NCBI RefSeq assembly: GCF_002165625.1
Contig: NZ_NGNS01000033.1
Location: 1-33,468, forward strand
Direction: 5' to 3'
Source: Neiella marina
GTDB taxonomy: Bacteria; Pseudomonadota; Gammaproteobacteria; Enterobacterales; Neiellaceae
Length of the DNA: 33,468 bases
The translations under genes and the position numbers were made by a program. Every line of letters begins with the position of its first letter. Position 1 is the stretch's first letter. The notes beneath the pieces were generated by a model that had not been told where the DNA came from, made no database searches, and saw only the letters and a program-made list of their open reading frames with translations. Shown in pieces: positions 1 to 8,762 of this stretch.

Positions 1-94
1 CAAAGAAGCAAGCTTCTTCCTGTTACCGTTCGACTTGCATGTGTTAGGCCTGCCGCCAGCGTTCAATCTGAGCCATGATCAAACTCTTCAATTA
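1..94 (-). rRNA. 16S ribosomal RNA, 5' end (partial)
   Basis: The reverse complement reads as the classical bacterial small-subunit rRNA 5' terminus, with the universal AGAGTTTGATCATGGCTCAG primer region at about 66-86 and the following ACGCTGGCGGCAGGCCTAAC block. It continues into the first variable helix with a GAAGCTTGCTTC hairpin, a sequence shared with E. coli-type gammaproteobacteria. The gene runs off the left edge, so only about 94 nt are present. The 5' end is placed by alignment in memory to E. coli 16S and could be off by a few bases. Nothing indicates a pseudogene. Confidence 0.97.
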
Positions 95-226
95 AAAAGT
101 TTAATGCTTGTCTCAACTGATTGATTTTCGATTAATCGAATTGACTGTTCATTCGAACACTCTTCAATAAGTTGATAATTTTTTATCTCAACTCACTGCG
201 AGTGCCCACACAGATTGTCTTGCTAA

Positions 227-238
227 TTGTTAAAGAGC
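227..238 (-). promoter_or_regulatory. rrn leader boxA antitermination element
   Basis: On the minus strand GCTCTTTAACAA matches the rrn boxA consensus (TGCTCTTTAACAA in E. coli). It sits about 130 nt upstream of the mature 16S 5' end, where leader boxA is expected. NusB/S10 (NusE) binding to boxA RNA allows Rho-resistant transcription of rRNA. The neighbouring leader sequence (about 199-222) resembles the conserved boxC-type leader segment. The rest of 95-286 is rRNA leader, expected to pair with the 16S 3' flank for RNase III processing; no gene is visible there. Confidence 0.85.
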
Positions 239-286
239 TGTCACTTGCCTGACTTGCTTGAAGCTTTTGCCCCGAAGCGGATGCGC

Positions 287-314
287 ATTTTAAGGATCTT
301 CAGGTTTGAGTCAA
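287..314 (-). promoter_or_regulatory. rrn core promoter (-35 TTGACT, -10 TAAAAT)
   Basis: Minus-strand -35 TTGACT (309-314) is separated by 16 bp from -10 TAAAAT (287-292), followed by a GC-rich discriminator (GCGCATCCGC). The 16-bp spacer and GC-rich discriminator are hallmarks of stringently controlled rRNA promoters. The 317-430 stretch upstream is markedly AT-rich with A/T tracts, as expected for an UP element and Fis sites, though no individual Fis site can be called by eye. I see no convincing second tandem promoter. Confidence 0.85.
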
Positions 315-494
315 CCCCTGTTTTGAAACTTTTTCGATCTTTTCGACTCAGACTGCTTATTTATTCATCTAATTCAATGTAACAGACTGAATTAATTTCA
401 TTTAATTTTTTCTAGCATAAAAACTCTAACGATCATTAAAGTGTTGTTTAAGGATCTATCGGTTAATCGTACAGATTTAAACTAGGAGAAATGG

Positions 495-908
495 ATGACA
501 GGTAAGCAACGTGCCCAGCAGATCTTCATCATTGCCATATCAGCGATCGAAAAAGCGCTGTTGGTTTTTATTGCGTTAGCGACGCTTGTCGCGATAGCAA
601 TTGAGATTCGCCATATTATCGATTCGCAAAACGTCCACCTAAGCGACATCTTACTACTGTTTATCTATTTGGAAGTGATGGCGATGTCGCGATTGTACGC
701 AGAGCTTGGACGCGTGCCGGTACGCTACCCTATATACATAGCGATCATTGCATTAGCGCGTTACCTGACGTTAGCAACGAAAGAAATGGAGGCGTTGAGT
801 GTGTTCTGGATTGCAGCGGCAATGCTAGTAATGGTGTTAGCCACTATCGGGTTAAGGCTGGGTCACCGTTACTTTCCATATGAAACAGACAAGGTTGACA
901 AAACTTAG
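495..908 (+). CDS. psiE: PsiE-like phosphate-starvation-inducible membrane protein
   Basis: This 137-aa, strongly hydrophobic protein has about four predicted membrane segments (roughly residues 10-36, 49-68, 77-93 and 100-124). The central stretch HLSDILLLFIYLEVMAM resembles the conserved core of the PsiE family of small inner-membrane proteins; their molecular function is unknown, although E. coli psiE is induced by phosphate starvation. The ATG at 495 is preceded by AGGAG at 484-488. An out-of-frame ATG at 491 terminates immediately. The gene is divergent from the rRNA promoter and convergent with rplQ, sharing its terminator. I see no Pho box I would defend. Family assignment is by recall of motif and topology. 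Confidence 0.72.
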   Translation: MTGKQRAQQIFIIAISAIEKALLVFIALATLVAIAIEIRHIIDSQNVHLSDILLLFIYLEVMAMSRLYAELGRVPVRYPIYIAIIALARYLTLATKEMEALSVFWIAAAMLVMVLATIGLRLGHRYFPYETDKVDKT

Positions 909-913
909 ACACA

Positions 914-939
914 AAAAAGCCGGGCGAACCCGGCTTTTT
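914..939. terminator. Bidirectional Rho-independent terminator (psiE / rplQ)
   Basis: A perfect inverted repeat, AAAAAGCCGGG then CGAA then CCCGGCTTTTT, has a GC-rich 6-bp core, a CGAA tetraloop and flanking A and T tracts. It can end transcription from psiE on the plus strand and from the alpha operon on the minus strand. Confidence 0.93.
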
Positions 940-953
940 CAAAGTGATGTTGC

Positions 954-1355
954 TTACTCTTCAGTAGCTGCTTCAGTTGCTTCTTCTTCAGCAACTTCAG
1001 GGCGATCTACTAATTCAATGTAAGCCATAGGTGCATTGTCACCAGCGCGGAAGCCACACTTGAGAATACGAGTGTATCCACCTGGGCGCTCTTGGTAACG
1101 AGGACCTAATTCATTAAACAGTTTACCGACAACTTCTTGATCGCGAGTGCGAGCAAAAGCTAAGCGACGGTTAGCAACGCTGTCTGACTTAGACAGGGTG
1201 ATCAATGGTTCGATCACTCGGCGCAGCTCTTTCGCTTTTGGCAGTGTTGTCTTGATCACTTCGTGACGTACCAGCGAGCTTGCCATGTTACGGAACATAG
1301 CTTGGCGATGGCTGCTGTTACGGTTCAGTTGACGACCACTCTTGCGATGGCGCAT
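954..1355 (-). CDS. rplQ: 50S ribosomal protein L17
   Basis: The 133-aa product opens with [20 protein letters not shown], the signature N-terminus of bacterial L17. L17 binds 23S rRNA near the peptide exit tunnel. The C-terminus is an acidic, Ala/Glu-rich tail ([14 protein letters not shown]) as is common in gammaproteobacterial L17. It is the last gene of the alpha operon, 38 nt after rpoA, and is followed by the bidirectional terminator at 914-939. The start is the only ATG compatible with the family N-terminus. Confidence 0.98.
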   Translation of the reverse strand: MRHRKSGRQLNRNSSHRQAMFRNMASSLVRHEVIKTTLPKAKELRRVIEPLITLSKSDSVANRRLAFARTRDQEVVGKLFNELGPRYQERPGGYTRILKCGFRAGDNAPMAYIELVDRPEVAEEEATEAATEE

Positions 1356-1393
1356 GATCTTTTCCTTCTAACTCAGTTTACTTCGGTATCTGG

Positions 1394-2383
1394 TTATTCA
1401 CCGTCAGCAATGCTGGCAGGTGGCCAGTTTTCTAGGCGCATGCCCAGAGACAGACCGCGAGATGCCAAAACATCTTTGATTTCAGTGAGTGACTTCTTAC
1501 CCAAGTTAGGGGTTTTCAGCAACTCAACTTCAGTGCGTTGTACCAGATCACCAATGTAGTGAATCGCTTCTGCTTTCAAACAGTTAGCAGAGCGAACGGT
1601 GAGCTCGAGATCGTCGACAGGACGCAATAGAATCGGATCGAATTCTGGTTTCTCTTCTTTCTGCTCCGGCTCGCTGATATCACGCAGCTCGACGAATGCT
1701 TCAAGTTGTTCAGCCAGAATGGTTGCCGAACGGCGGATCGCTTCTTCAGGATCCAAAGTACCGTTGGTTTCCATATCGATAACCAGCTTGTCCAAGTTAG
1801 TGCGCTGTTCAACACGCGCCGCTTCCACATTGTAAGCAATGCGGCGAACTGGACTGTAAGATGCGTCTACCAACAAGCGGCCAATTGGACGCTCATCTTC
1901 TTCGTTATCACCACGAGCGGATACTGGCACATAGCCACGACCACGCTCGACAACGATACGCATGCTGATTTCACCTTCACCAGTCAAGGTGCAGATGACG
2001 TGTTCTGGGTTTGCGATTTCAACATCACCGTCGTGGGTGATGTCGCCTGCTACAACCGAGCCTGCACCACTCTTAGTCAGGGTTAATACTGCTTTGTCTT
2101 TACCAGACAACTTAACGGCCAAGCCTTTAAGGTTCAGCAGGATTTCGATGATGTCTTCAAGTACACCTTCTTTAGTGCTGTACTCGTGTTGTACACCATC
2201 AATTTCTACTTCAGTCACCGCCACACCGGGCATAGATGACAGCAGAATACGACGAAGAGCGTTACCCAAGGTATGACCGAAACCACGCTCAAGTGGCTCC
2301 AGGGTGACTTTTGCACGAGTGGTAGATACCTGCTCGATGTCAACCAACCTAGGTTTGAGAAACTCTGTAACAGACCCCTGCAT
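1394..2383 (-). CDS. rpoA: RNA polymerase subunit alpha
   Basis: The 329-aa length equals that of E. coli RpoA. The N-terminal dimerisation domain (about 1-235) contains the conserved [20 protein letters not shown] block at about 34-53. A linker ([10 protein letters not shown]) leads to the C-terminal domain, which binds UP elements and activators; [20 protein letters not shown] there is essentially identical to E. coli and includes the DNA-contacting Arg (about residue 264). Alpha dimers nucleate assembly of core polymerase. The gene lies between rpsD and rplQ, as in the standard alpha operon, and is co-transcribed with them. Confidence 0.99.
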   Translation of the reverse strand: MQGSVTEFLKPRLVDIEQVSTTRAKVTLEPLERGFGHTLGNALRRILLSSMPGVAVTEVEIDGVQHEYSTKEGVLEDIIEILLNLKGLAVKLSGKDKAVLTLTKSGAGSVVAGDITHDGDVEIANPEHVICTLTGEGEISMRIVVERGRGYVPVSARGDNEEDERPIGRLLVDASYSPVRRIAYNVEAARVEQRTNLDKLVIDMETNGTLDPEEAIRRSATILAEQLEAFVELRDISEPEQKEEKPEFDPILLRPVDDLELTVRSANCLKAEAIHYIGDLVQRTEVELLKTPNLGKKSLTEIKDVLASRGLSLGMRLENWPPASIADGE

Positions 2384-2416
2384 TTGTGTCCTCTCTTTAA
2401 ATTAAGCGTTTAAGCT

Positions 2417-3037
2417 TTACTTAGAGTACAGCTCGACGATCAGCTGTTCGTTAATATCGGCAGACAAGTCAGCACGCTCAGGGTTGCGCTTAAATACGCC
2501 TTCCATTTTGCTTGCTTCAACTTCTAGCCAAGTTGGCTTTTCACGTTGCTCAGCCAGTTCCAAAGCAGCTTTAATACGCGCTTGGTTCTTAGCTTTTTCG
2601 CGAACAGCAACTACATCTTCAGGACGAACCTTGAAAGATGGGATGTTGACTACTTTGCCGTTTACCACAATACCTTTGTGGCTAACTAGCTGACGCGCTT
2701 CTGCACGTGTCGCTGCATAGCCCATACGATAAACTACGTTATCTAGGCGACCTTCCAGCAAAACAAGCAGGTTTTCACCTGTGTTGCCAGTAATGCGAGC
2801 AGCTTCTTTATAGTAGTTGCGGAATTGCTTTTCCAGAACGCCATACATACGACGAACTTTTTGCTTTTCGCGCAACTGTACACCGTAGTCAGACAGACGC
2901 GGTTTACGCGCACCGTGTTGACCTGGCGCATTGTCGATCTTGCACTTGGTGTCGATTGCACGAACACCACTTTTCAGAAACAGATCTGTGCCTTCACGAC
3001 GGCTAAGTTTGAGCTTAGGACCCAAATATCTTGCCAT
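2417..3037 (-). CDS. rpsD: 30S ribosomal protein S4
   Basis: This 206-aa protein starts [20 protein letters not shown], typical of S4. Residues about 96-160 form the S4 RNA-binding domain ([27 protein letters not shown]). S4 nucleates 30S assembly on the 16S 5' domain and, in enterobacteria, represses translation of the alpha operon by binding the pseudoknot leader in front of rpsM. That leader is visible here (3820-3900), so the same feedback is likely. It lacks the Cys motif of zinc-binding S4 forms. Flanked by rpsK and rpoA. Confidence 0.98.
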   Translation of the reverse strand: MARYLGPKLKLSRREGTDLFLKSGVRAIDTKCKIDNAPGQHGARKPRLSDYGVQLREKQKVRRMYGVLEKQFRNYYKEAARITGNTGENLLVLLEGRLDNVVYRMGYAATRAEARQLVSHKGIVVNGKVVNIPSFKVRPEDVVAVREKAKNQARIKAALELAEQREKPTWLEVEASKMEGVFKRNPERADLSADINEQLIVELYSK

Positions 3038-3067
3038 GTTCTTTCTCCAATATCCGTAAGCGGGGCG

Positions 3068-3457
3068 TTATACGCGGCGCTTTTTAGGCGGACGACAACC
3101 ATTGTGAGGAATCGGCGTAACATCAACAATGTTGGTGATGCGGTAGCCAGTAGCGTTCAAAGCACGGATCGCAGACTCACGGCCTGGACCTGGACCTTTC
3201 ACGAATACTTCCAGATTCTTCACGCCATATTCTTGCGCTGCAGTACCAGCACGTTCGGCAGCAACCTGGGCCGCGAACGGAGTCGATTTACGAGAACCGC
3301 GGAAGCCAGAGCCACCTGCAGTTGCCCACGACAACGCATTACCTTGACGATCAGTGATAGTCACGATGGTGTTGTTGAAAGACGCATGGATGTGAGCCAT
3401 GCCGTCAGGAATCTGCTTTTTGACGCGTTTACGCGTACGAGTTGGTTGTTTAGCCAT
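3068..3457 (-). CDS. rpsK: 30S ribosomal protein S11
   Basis: The 129-aa product is the length of E. coli S11 and carries the family blocks [30 protein letters not shown] (about 18-47) and [22 protein letters not shown], with a basic end [14 protein letters not shown]11 lies on the 30S platform and contacts helix 45 and the mRNA exit region near the Shine-Dalgarno helix. The gene starts 18 nt after rpsM and is followed by rpsD, the normal alpha-operon order. Confidence 0.98.
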   Translation of the reverse strand: MAKQPTRTRKRVKKQIPDGMAHIHASFNNTIVTITDRQGNALSWATAGGSGFRGSRKSTPFAAQVAAERAGTAAQEYGVKNLEVFVKGPGPGRESAIRALNATGYRITNIVDVTPIPHNGCRPPKKRRV

Positions 3458-3475
3458 TTTAAAACCTCTTCCCGA

Positions 3476-3832
3476 TTACTTTTTGATCGGCTTGCGCGGA
3501 CCCTTACGGGTACGGGCGTTAGTCTTCGAACGCTGACCACGCACAGGAAGGCTACGACGGTGGCGGATACCACGGTAGCAACCCAAGTCCATCAGGCGTT
3601 TGATGTTCAGCGTAACTTCACGACGGAGGTCACCTTCAACGGCGTACTTACCAACTTCGTCACGCAGCTTATCGATAGTTGCTTCATCCAACTGACCGAT
3701 TTTGGCGTCTTCGGCAACACCAGTCGCAGCACAGATATCTTGTGCGCGGGTGCGGCCAATACCGTAAATTGCAGTCAATGCAATTACAGCGTGTTTATTG
3801 TCAGGGACGTTAATGCCGGCTATACGGGCCAT
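3476..3832 (-). CDS. rpsM: 30S ribosomal protein S13
   Basis: The 118-aa product starts [20 protein letters not shown], which fits E. coli S13 length exactly. An upstream in-frame extension to 3841 would add four residues (MLLM); I reject it because GAGGAG at 3841-3846 is well placed for the ATG at 3830-3832. S13 forms the intersubunit bridge at the head of the 30S and contacts P-site tRNA; the C-terminal tail (GPRKPIKK) is basic as expected. It is the first gene of the alpha operon. Its first codons (GCCCGT) can pair with ACGGGC of the leader, the known S4 target architecture. Confidence 0.98.
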   Translation of the reverse strand: MARIAGINVPDNKHAVIALTAIYGIGRTRAQDICAATGVAEDAKIGQLDEATIDKLRDEVGKYAVEGDLRREVTLNIKRLMDLGCYRGIRHRRSLPVRGQRSKTNARTRKGPRKPIKK

Positions 3833-3900
3833 TAACAGCACTCCTCTATTTATGGGTCATTGATTTGAAAAGCCCGTAAGGATACTCAACCAATAACCTG
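3820..3900 (-). promoter_or_regulatory. Alpha operon leader (S4-binding pseudoknot, alpha_RBS type)
   Basis: On the minus strand, TTGAGTATCC followed by ACGGGCTTTTCA (about 3863-3889) matches the E. coli alpha-operon leader as I recall it. The ACGGGC segment (plus-strand gcccgt at 3872-3877) is complementary to GCCCGT in codons 2-4 of rpsM (plus-strand acgggc at 3824-3829). This reproduces the pseudoknot helix that sequesters the rpsM initiation region when S4 binds. Translational feedback by S4 is established for E. coli; its operation here is inferred from the conserved elements. Confidence 0.82.
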
Positions 3901-3935
3901 TTTGCAAATCAGGCAAGCCGTTTTATTGGCTTGCC
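3890..3935 (-). promoter_or_regulatory. Hairpin / alternative pairings between rpmJ and the alpha leader
   Basis: An 8-bp perfect stem, GGCAAGCC and GGCTTGCC (3912-3919 and 3928-3935), lies just after rpmJ. No U-tract follows on the minus strand, so it is not a standard intrinsic terminator. A competing fold is possible: CCAATAA (complement of 3923-3929) can pair with TTATTGG (complement of 3890-3896) around an inner CCTG...CAGG stem. The two folds share bases and cannot coexist. Function is unknown; attenuation or mRNA processing between spc and alpha is conceivable. Confidence 0.55.
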
Positions 3936-3949
3936 CACTTTTCGTCCGA

Positions 3950-4063
3950 TTAGCCTTGGCGTTGTTTATGCTTCGGCTCGCTGCAAATCACTCGAACAAC
4001 GCCGCGGCGTTTGATGACTTTGCAGTTACGGCACATTTTCTTGACGGATGCGCGAACTTTCAT
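3950..4063 (-). CDS. rpmJ: 50S ribosomal protein L36 (zinc form)
   Basis: A 37-aa protein, [20 protein letters not shown] through HKQRQG, is encoded between secY and rpsM. Cys11, Cys14, Cys27 and His32 form the zinc site of the C+ form of L36. In E. coli L36 helps organise 23S rRNA helices near the peptidyl-transferase entrance. It is one residue shorter than E. coli L36 (38 aa), with CSEPKHK in place of CSAEPKHK. ATG is at 4061-4063 and TAA at 3950-3952. It closes the spc operon. Confidence 0.96.
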   Translation of the reverse strand: MKVRASVKKMCRNCKVIKRRGVVRVICSEPKHKQRQG

Positions 4064-4094
4064 TCTTAAACTCCGTTAATTAACCAACCCGACC

Positions 4095-5423
4095 TTAACG
4101 GCCGTAGTTTTTAAGGTTGGCTTTGCGAAGTACAGATTCATACTGACTTGACATCATATGAGTCTGCACCTGGGCCATGAAATCCATAATTACCACGACG
4201 ATAATGAGCAGCGATGTACCACCGAAGTAGAACTGCACATTCATGGTAATGAGCATGAACTCAGGGACCAGACAAACTAATGTAATATACAGTGCACCGG
4301 CCAAAGTAAGACGAGTCATTACCTTGTCGATGTAGCGAGATGTTTGCTCACCAGGACGAATCCCAGGAATAAACGCGCCGGACTTCTTCAAGTTATCTGC
4401 AGTTTCACGCGGGTTGAAAACCAACGCCGTGTAGAAGAAGCAGAAAAAGATAATCGCAGCTGCATACAACATCACGTACAGCGGTTGACCTGGTTGCAGC
4501 GTCAAAGACACTTGCTGCAGGATTTCCGCAACCATGCTGTCACCTTGGCCAAACCAGCTTGCCGCTGTGGCTGGGAACAGAATGATACTAGAAGCGAAGA
4601 TTGGCGGAATAACACCAGCCATGTTCACTTTCAGTGGTAAGTGAGTGCTTTGTTGTGCAAACACCTGGCGTCCTTGCTGACGCTTAGCATAGTTCACAAC
4701 GATGCGACGCTGACCACGCTCAACGAACACCACGAAGAAGGTTACAACGAACACGATTGCTGCAATCAGTAGCAATACGATGGCGTTCATTTCACCTTGA
4801 CGGGCTTGTTCGATGGTCTGACCGATAGCTGAAGGCAAGCCTGCAACAATACCGGTGAAAATCAGAATCGAAATACCGTTACCTATACCACGCTCGGTGA
4901 TCTGCTCACCAAGCCACATCAGGAACATAGTACCGGTGACCAAGCTGACTACTGCTGTGAAGTAGAAGCCAAAACCAGGGTCAACCACCAAACCTGGCAT
5001 CAGGTTTGGCAGGCCGGTGGCAATACCAACGGCCTGGAAGGTACCAAGTACCAACGTGAAGTAGCGGGTGTACTGGCTAATCTTACGACGGCCAGCTTCA
5101 CCTTCTTTCTTCAATTCAGCAAATGGCGGGTGCACAACCGTCAACAACTGCATGATAATCGAAGCCGAAATATACGGCATGATTCCCAATGCGAAGACGG
5201 AGGCACGCTCAAGAGCACCACCGGAGAACATGTTAAACATCTCAACGATGGTACCGCGCTGCTGATCGAACAAGTCAGCAAGAACCGAGGCATCAATACC
5301 AGGGATGGGTACAAATGAGCCCGCCCGGAACACGAGAATCGCGCCCAACACAAAGAGGAGGCGAGAACGTAATTCGCTCAAACCACCTTTCGCACTATTC
5401 AAGTCCAATCCTGGTGTAGCCAT
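4095..5423 (-). CDS. secY: Protein translocase subunit SecY
   Basis: The 442-aa protein has about ten hydrophobic segments and is close to E. coli SecY (443 aa). Family blocks include [13 protein letters not shown] (about 32-44) before the plug helix, [32 protein letters not shown] (about 63-94) and the cytosolic loop [20 protein letters not shown]. SecY is the channel of the SecYEG translocon for export and membrane insertion. The gene lies 6 nt after rplO and is followed by rpmJ, as in the standard spc operon. SecE and SecG genes are not in the window. Confidence 0.99.
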   Translation of the reverse strand: MATPGLDLNSAKGGLSELRSRLLFVLGAILVFRAGSFVPIPGIDASVLADLFDQQRGTIVEMFNMFSGGALERASVFALGIMPYISASIIMQLLTVVHPPFAELKKEGEAGRRKISQYTRYFTLVLGTFQAVGIATGLPNLMPGLVVDPGFGFYFTAVVSLVTGTMFLMWLGEQITERGIGNGISILIFTGIVAGLPSAIGQTIEQARQGEMNAIVLLLIAAIVFVVTFFVVFVERGQRRIVVNYAKRQQGRQVFAQQSTHLPLKVNMAGVIPPIFASSIILFPATAASWFGQGDSMVAEILQQVSLTLQPGQPLYVMLYAAAIIFFCFFYTALVFNPRETADNLKKSGAFIPGIRPGEQTSRYIDKVMTRLTLAGALYITLVCLVPEFMLITMNVQFYFGGTSLLIIVVVIMDFMAQVQTHMMSSQYESVLRKANLKNYGR

Positions 5424-5429
5424 TGATCC

Positions 5430-5864
5430 TTATTCCTCGACTTTGCCACCAGCTGCTTCAATTGCAGCCTGTGCACCTTTAGTTACAGCGATACCTTTCA
5501 GGTTCACCGCTTTGGTCACCTCACCTGAAAGCACAACTTTAACGTACTTAGTTGTACCTTTAATCAGGTTGGCTGCGCGCAGTGCATTCATGTCAACCAC
5601 TTCGGCTTCCACTTTGTTCAATTCGTGAGTACGAATCTCTTCGCGAGCCAATTGCTTGCGAGAAGTGAAACCAAATTTAGGCAGACGTTGTTTCAGAGGC
5701 ATTTGACCGCCTTCGAAACCAGCGCGAACGCCGCCGCCAGAACGTGATTTTTGACCTTTATGACCACGACCGCCGGTCTTACCAAGACCAGAACCGATAC
5801 CACGACCAACGCGTTTACCAGTAGGCTTTGAACCTTCAGCTGGAGATAGAGTATTCAAACGCAT
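5430..5864 (-). CDS. rplO: 50S ribosomal protein L15
   Basis: The 144-aa protein begins [20 protein letters not shown] and continues with the Gly/Arg-rich stretch [18 protein letters not shown], the extended arm of L15 that penetrates 23S rRNA. The globular C-terminal half is about residues 75-144 ([20 protein letters not shown]). Its ATG overlaps the rpmD stop by one base (TAATG at 5862-5866), suggesting translational coupling. Length equals that of E. coli L15. Confidence 0.98.
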   Translation of the reverse strand: MRLNTLSPAEGSKPTGKRVGRGIGSGLGKTGGRGHKGQKSRSGGGVRAGFEGGQMPLKQRLPKFGFTSRKQLAREEIRTHELNKVEAEVVDMNALRAANLIKGTTKYVKVVLSGEVTKAVNLKGIAVTKGAQAAIEAAGGKVEE

Positions 5865-6049
5865 TATTCGCCCTCCACCTGTACCATGTAGTAAACCTTG
5901 TTGATCATGCCGCGAACTGAAGGAGTATCTTCCAGTTCTACAGTGTGACCAATGCGACGCAGACCCAGACCAGTCAGGGTTGCTTTGTGCTTAGGCAAGC
6001 GGCCGATAGAGCTTTTCACCTGAGTCACTTTCAATGTTTTCTTCGCCAT
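5864..6049 (-). CDS. rpmD: 50S ribosomal protein L30
   Basis: This 61-aa protein contains [20 protein letters not shown] and [20 protein letters not shown], the defining L30 sequence. It lies 6 nt after rpsE and shares its stop with the rplO start. L30 is a small surface protein of the 50S subunit, present in the spc operon of most bacteria. Confidence 0.97.
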   Translation of the reverse strand: MAKKTLKVTQVKSSIGRLPKHKATLTGLGLRRIGHTVELEDTPSVRGMINKVYYMVQVEGE

Positions 6050-6055
6050 GATGCC

Positions 6056-6556
6056 TTACCCCAGAATTTCTTCTACAGATAGGCCACGTTTCGCAGCGAC
6101 TTGCTCTGGTGAGTTCATGTTCACCAGTGCATCGATTGTTGCACGCACAATGTTGATTGGGTTGGTAGAGCCATAGGCTTTAGACAGAACGTTCTGTACG
6201 CCAGCTACTTCCAACACAGCACGCATTGCGCCACCGGCGATAATACCGGTACCTTCAGATGCAGGCTGCATGTAAACGCGCGAACCAGTGTGACGGCCCT
6301 TAACTGGGTGCCACAACGTGTTGCCGTTCAACTCAACTTTTTGCATGTTGCGACGGGCTTTTTCCATCGCTTTTTGGATCGCAGCAGGTACTTCGCGGGC
6401 TTTACCATAACCAAAGCCAACACGACCTTTGCCGTCACCAACTACTGTTAGAGCGGTGAAGCTGAAGATACGACCACCTTTAACCGTTTTTGCTACACGG
6501 TTTACGGCAATCAATTTCTCCAGAAACTCGCCTTGTTGCAATTCAGCTTTTGCCAT
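6056..6556 (-). CDS. rpsE: 30S ribosomal protein S5
   Basis: The 166-aa product starts [21 protein letters not shown] longer reading frame to 6604 exists, but the ATG at 6554-6556 is preceded by TAAGGAGTC (6561-6569) and gives the normal S5 length, so I choose it. The N-terminal dsRBD-like domain (about 12-75) carries [21 protein letters not shown] and [19 protein letters not shown], the region where ram (translational ambiguity) and spectinomycin-resistance changes occur in E. coli. The C-terminal domain (about 90-160) includes [19 protein letters not shown]. Its ribosome-binding site overlaps the rplR stop codon. Confidence 0.98.
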   Translation of the reverse strand: MAKAELQQGEFLEKLIAVNRVAKTVKGGRIFSFTALTVVGDGKGRVGFGYGKAREVPAAIQKAMEKARRNMQKVELNGNTLWHPVKGRHTGSRVYMQPASEGTGIIAGGAMRAVLEVAGVQNVLSKAYGSTNPINIVRATIDALVNMNSPEQVAAKRGLSVEEILG

Positions 6557-6566
6557 TATCGACTCC

Positions 6567-6920
6567 TTAGAACTGCAGGCCGGCTTCGCGAGCTGCTTCT
6601 GCAAGCGCTGCTACACGACCGTGATACTTAAAGCCAGAACGATCAAAGGCTACAGTGGTAACTTCTTTTGCTAAAGCGCGCTCAGCAATGGCTTTACCCA
6701 CAGCTTTAGCAGCTTCAACGTTACCGGTAGACTTCAGGCCTTCGCTTAGTGCTTTCTCTACAGTAGAGGCAGCAGCTAGGACTTCTGAGCCGTTTGGCGC
6801 GATCAACTGAGCATAGATGTGGCGTGGGGTACGGTGTACCACCAAGCGCGTTGCACCCAACTCGCTGATTTTTGCGCGGGCGCGTGTGGCGCGGCGCAAA
6901 CGAGATACTTTCTTATCCAT
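6567..6920 (-). CDS. rplR: 50S ribosomal protein L18
   Basis: The 117-aa product matches the E. coli L18 length and motifs: [20 protein letters not shown] (N-terminal basic arm), [15 protein letters not shown] (about 26-40) and the end [21 protein letters not shown]18 binds 5S rRNA together with L5 and L25. It lies 9 nt downstream of rplF and its stop codon lies in the Shine-Dalgarno region of rpsE. Confidence 0.98.
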   Translation of the reverse strand: MDKKVSRLRRATRARAKISELGATRLVVHRTPRHIYAQLIAPNGSEVLAAASTVEKALSEGLKSTGNVEAAKAVGKAIAERALAKEVTTVAFDRSGFKYHGRVAALAEAAREAGLQF

Positions 6921-6929
6921 CGCGATACC

Positions 6930-7463
6930 TTACTTCTTCTTAGCTTCTTTACGACGAACGTGCTCGTCATCGTAACGAATACCTTTGCCTTTATAAGGTT
7001 CGGGCTTACGGTAAGCTCGAATGTTTGCAGCAACTTGACCAACCAACTGCTTATCAACGCCTTTCAGCACGATTTCAGTTTGAGATGGACATTCCGCTGT
7101 AACACCTTCAGGCAACTCGTGATCGACTGGGTGAGACAAGCCCAAAGCCAGGTTTACAACCTTGCCTTTAACCTGTGCACGATAACCAACACCGTTCAGC
7201 AACAATTTGCGAACGAAGCCCTGGCTTACACCAGTAACCATGTTGTTTACCAACGCACGAGCTGTACCTGCTTGTGCCCAAGCACCGTCAACACCTTCAC
7301 GACCAGCGAAAGTCAAAGCATTTTCTTCTTGCTTAACTTCAACGCCTGCGTGGATAGTGCGAGACAAAGTGCCTTGACCACCCTTGATAGTCAGATCTTG
7401 ACCTTTCAACGTAACTTCAACGCCGGCAGGGATCTGAACTGGAGCTTTTGCTACTCGAGACAT
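6930..7463 (-). CDS. rplF: 50S ribosomal protein L6
   Basis: The 177-aa protein begins [20 protein letters not shown] and contains the C-terminal L6 signature [20 protein letters not shown]. Two related alpha/beta domains (about 1-80 and 83-170) are expected. L6 lies near the GTPase-associated region and the sarcin-ricin loop. The gene is 10 nt after rpsH and 9 nt before rplR. Confidence 0.98.
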   Translation of the reverse strand: MSRVAKAPVQIPAGVEVTLKGQDLTIKGGQGTLSRTIHAGVEVKQEENALTFAGREGVDGAWAQAGTARALVNNMVTGVSQGFVRKLLLNGVGYRAQVKGKVVNLALGLSHPVDHELPEGVTAECPSQTEIVLKGVDKQLVGQVAANIRAYRKPEPYKGKGIRYDDEHVRRKEAKKK

Positions 7464-7473
7464 CCTCTACCCC

Positions 7474-7866
7474 TTACGCTACGTAGCCGATGATCTCACC
7501 GCCCATGCCCGCTTTACGCGCAGCACGGTCAGACATCACGCCTTTAGAAGTGGACACGATAGAAACACCCAAACCAGCCAGTACTTTAGGTAGGTCGCCT
7601 TTCTTCTTATAAATACGAAGACCAGGACGGCTTACGCGCTGGATAGTTTCGATAACTTCTTTACCTTGGAAGTACTTAAGAACTACTTCCAACTCTGGCT
7701 TCGCTTCGCCAGCCACTGAATAATCAGTGATGTAGCCTTCTTCTTTCAAAAGTGCAGCAATAGCAACTTTCAATTTTGAAGACGGCATTTTTACCGCAAC
7801 TTTCTTGGCCGCCTGGCCGTTACGGATGCGAGTGAACATGTCCGCAATCGGATCTTGCATACTCAT
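7474..7866 (-). CDS. rpsH: 30S ribosomal protein S8
   Basis: The 130-aa product, [20 protein letters not shown] through the terminal GGEIIGYVA, is the canonical S8 in length and sequence; [20 protein letters not shown] (about 106-125) is the family signature. S8 binds 16S helix 21 during assembly. In E. coli it also represses the spc operon by binding mRNA near the rplE start. I could not confirm a matching target hairpin by eye here. An ATG at 7860 would drop two residues; the first ATG fits the family. Confidence 0.98.
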   Translation of the reverse strand: MSMQDPIADMFTRIRNGQAAKKVAVKMPSSKLKVAIAALLKEEGYITDYSVAGEAKPELEVVLKYFQGKEVIETIQRVSRPGLRIYKKKGDLPKVLAGLGVSIVSTSKGVMSDRAARKAGMGGEIIGYVA

Positions 7867-7892
7867 ATGTATTTACTCCCGTGAACGACAGA

Positions 7893-8198
7893 TTACCAAG
7901 AAGCCTTACGCAGGCCAGGAACTTCACCACGCATCGCTGCTTCACGCAGTTTGATGCGGCTCAAGCCGAACTTACGCAGGTATGCGTGTGGACGGCCAGT
8001 CACGTTACAGCGGTTACGCTGACGTGAAGGGCTGCTGTCACGTGGCAAGCCTTGAAGTTTCAAGACTGCATCCCAACGCTCTTCTTCAGAAGTCGCTGGG
8101 CTTGCGATCGCAGCTTTCAGTGCCTGACGCTTTTCAGCGTATTTAGCAACTAGTTTGGCGCGCTTTGCTTCGCGTGCCTTCATGGATTGTTTAGCCAT
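7893..8198 (-). CDS. rpsN: 30S ribosomal protein S14 (zinc-free form)
   Basis: The 101-aa product starts [20 protein letters not shown]. An upstream in-frame extension to 8300 overlaps rplE and has no homologous character, so it is rejected. The C-terminal block [20 protein letters not shown] and [20 protein letters not shown] is the S14 signature. It is the long C- form, lacking the CxxC pairs of zinc-binding S14. S14 sits in the 30S head. AGGA-type Shine-Dalgarno sequence precedes the ATG. Confidence 0.97.
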   Translation of the reverse strand: MAKQSMKAREAKRAKLVAKYAEKRQALKAAIASPATSEEERWDAVLKLQGLPRDSSPSRQRNRCNVTGRPHAYLRKFGLSRIKLREAAMRGEVPGLRKASW

Positions 8199-8208
8199 AA
8201 CCCTGTCC

Positions 8209-8748
8209 TTACTTGCGGAATGGGAAGTTAAAAGCAGCCAACAGAGCACGGCCTTCTTCGTCAGAACCGGCAGTCGTAGTAATGGTAATGTCCATACCAC
8301 GAATCTTGTCTACTTTGTCGTAGTCGATTTCTGGGAAGATGATTTGCTCACGTACGCCCATGCTGTAGTTACCGCGGCCGTCAAAAGACTTAGCGCTAAC
8401 GCCGCGGAAGTCGCGGACACGAGGTAGAGCGATGCAAATCAGGCGCTCCAAGAATTCCCACATGCGCTCGCCGCGCAGGGTGACTTTACATCCAATTGGG
8501 TAGCCTTCACGGATTTTGAAGCCGGCAACTGACTTGCGAGCTTTGGTCACTACAGGTTTTTGACCGGCGATAGACGCCATGTCAGCAACTGCGTTTTCCA
8601 AAACTTTCTTGTCAGCTAGAGCTTCACCAACACCCATATTAAGGGTGATTTTTTCAACCCGAGGGACTTGCATGATACTGCTGTAACCGAACTCTTTAAG
8701 AAGAGCTGGTGCAACAGTCTCGTTGTAGTACTCATGCAGTTTCGCCAT
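8209..8748 (-). CDS. rplE: 50S ribosomal protein L5
   Basis: This 179-aa protein equals E. coli L5 in length and shows [34 protein letters not shown] (about 31-44), [20 protein letters not shown] and the end [20 protein letters not shown]5 binds 5S rRNA and the P-site tRNA elbow region. The start is 14 nt after the rplX stop, with CGGAG upstream of the ATG. In E. coli this junction is the S8 repression site of the spc operon; the local sequence is similar, but I did not establish the S8 fold. Confidence 0.98.
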   Translation of the reverse strand: MAKLHEYYNETVAPALLKEFGYSSIMQVPRVEKITLNMGVGEALADKKVLENAVADMASIAGQKPVVTKARKSVAGFKIREGYPIGCKVTLRGERMWEFLERLICIALPRVRDFRGVSAKSFDGRGNYSMGVREQIIFPEIDYDKVDKIRGMDITITTTAGSDEEGRALLAAFNFPFRK

Positions 8749-8762
8749 CGTAATACTCCGAA

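Noticed and set aside
2825-3835. 336-aa plus-strand open frame
   Set aside because: It is a long antisense shadow of rpsD, rpsK and rpsM, whose products are unmistakable; the translated product has no family character.
6819-7493. 224-aa plus-strand open frame
   Set aside because: Antisense shadow of rplR and rplF.
8199-8300. N-terminal extension of rpsN into rplE
   Set aside because: The S14 family N-terminus and a Shine-Dalgarno sequence support the start at 8198; the extension is only read-through of the rplE 3' end.
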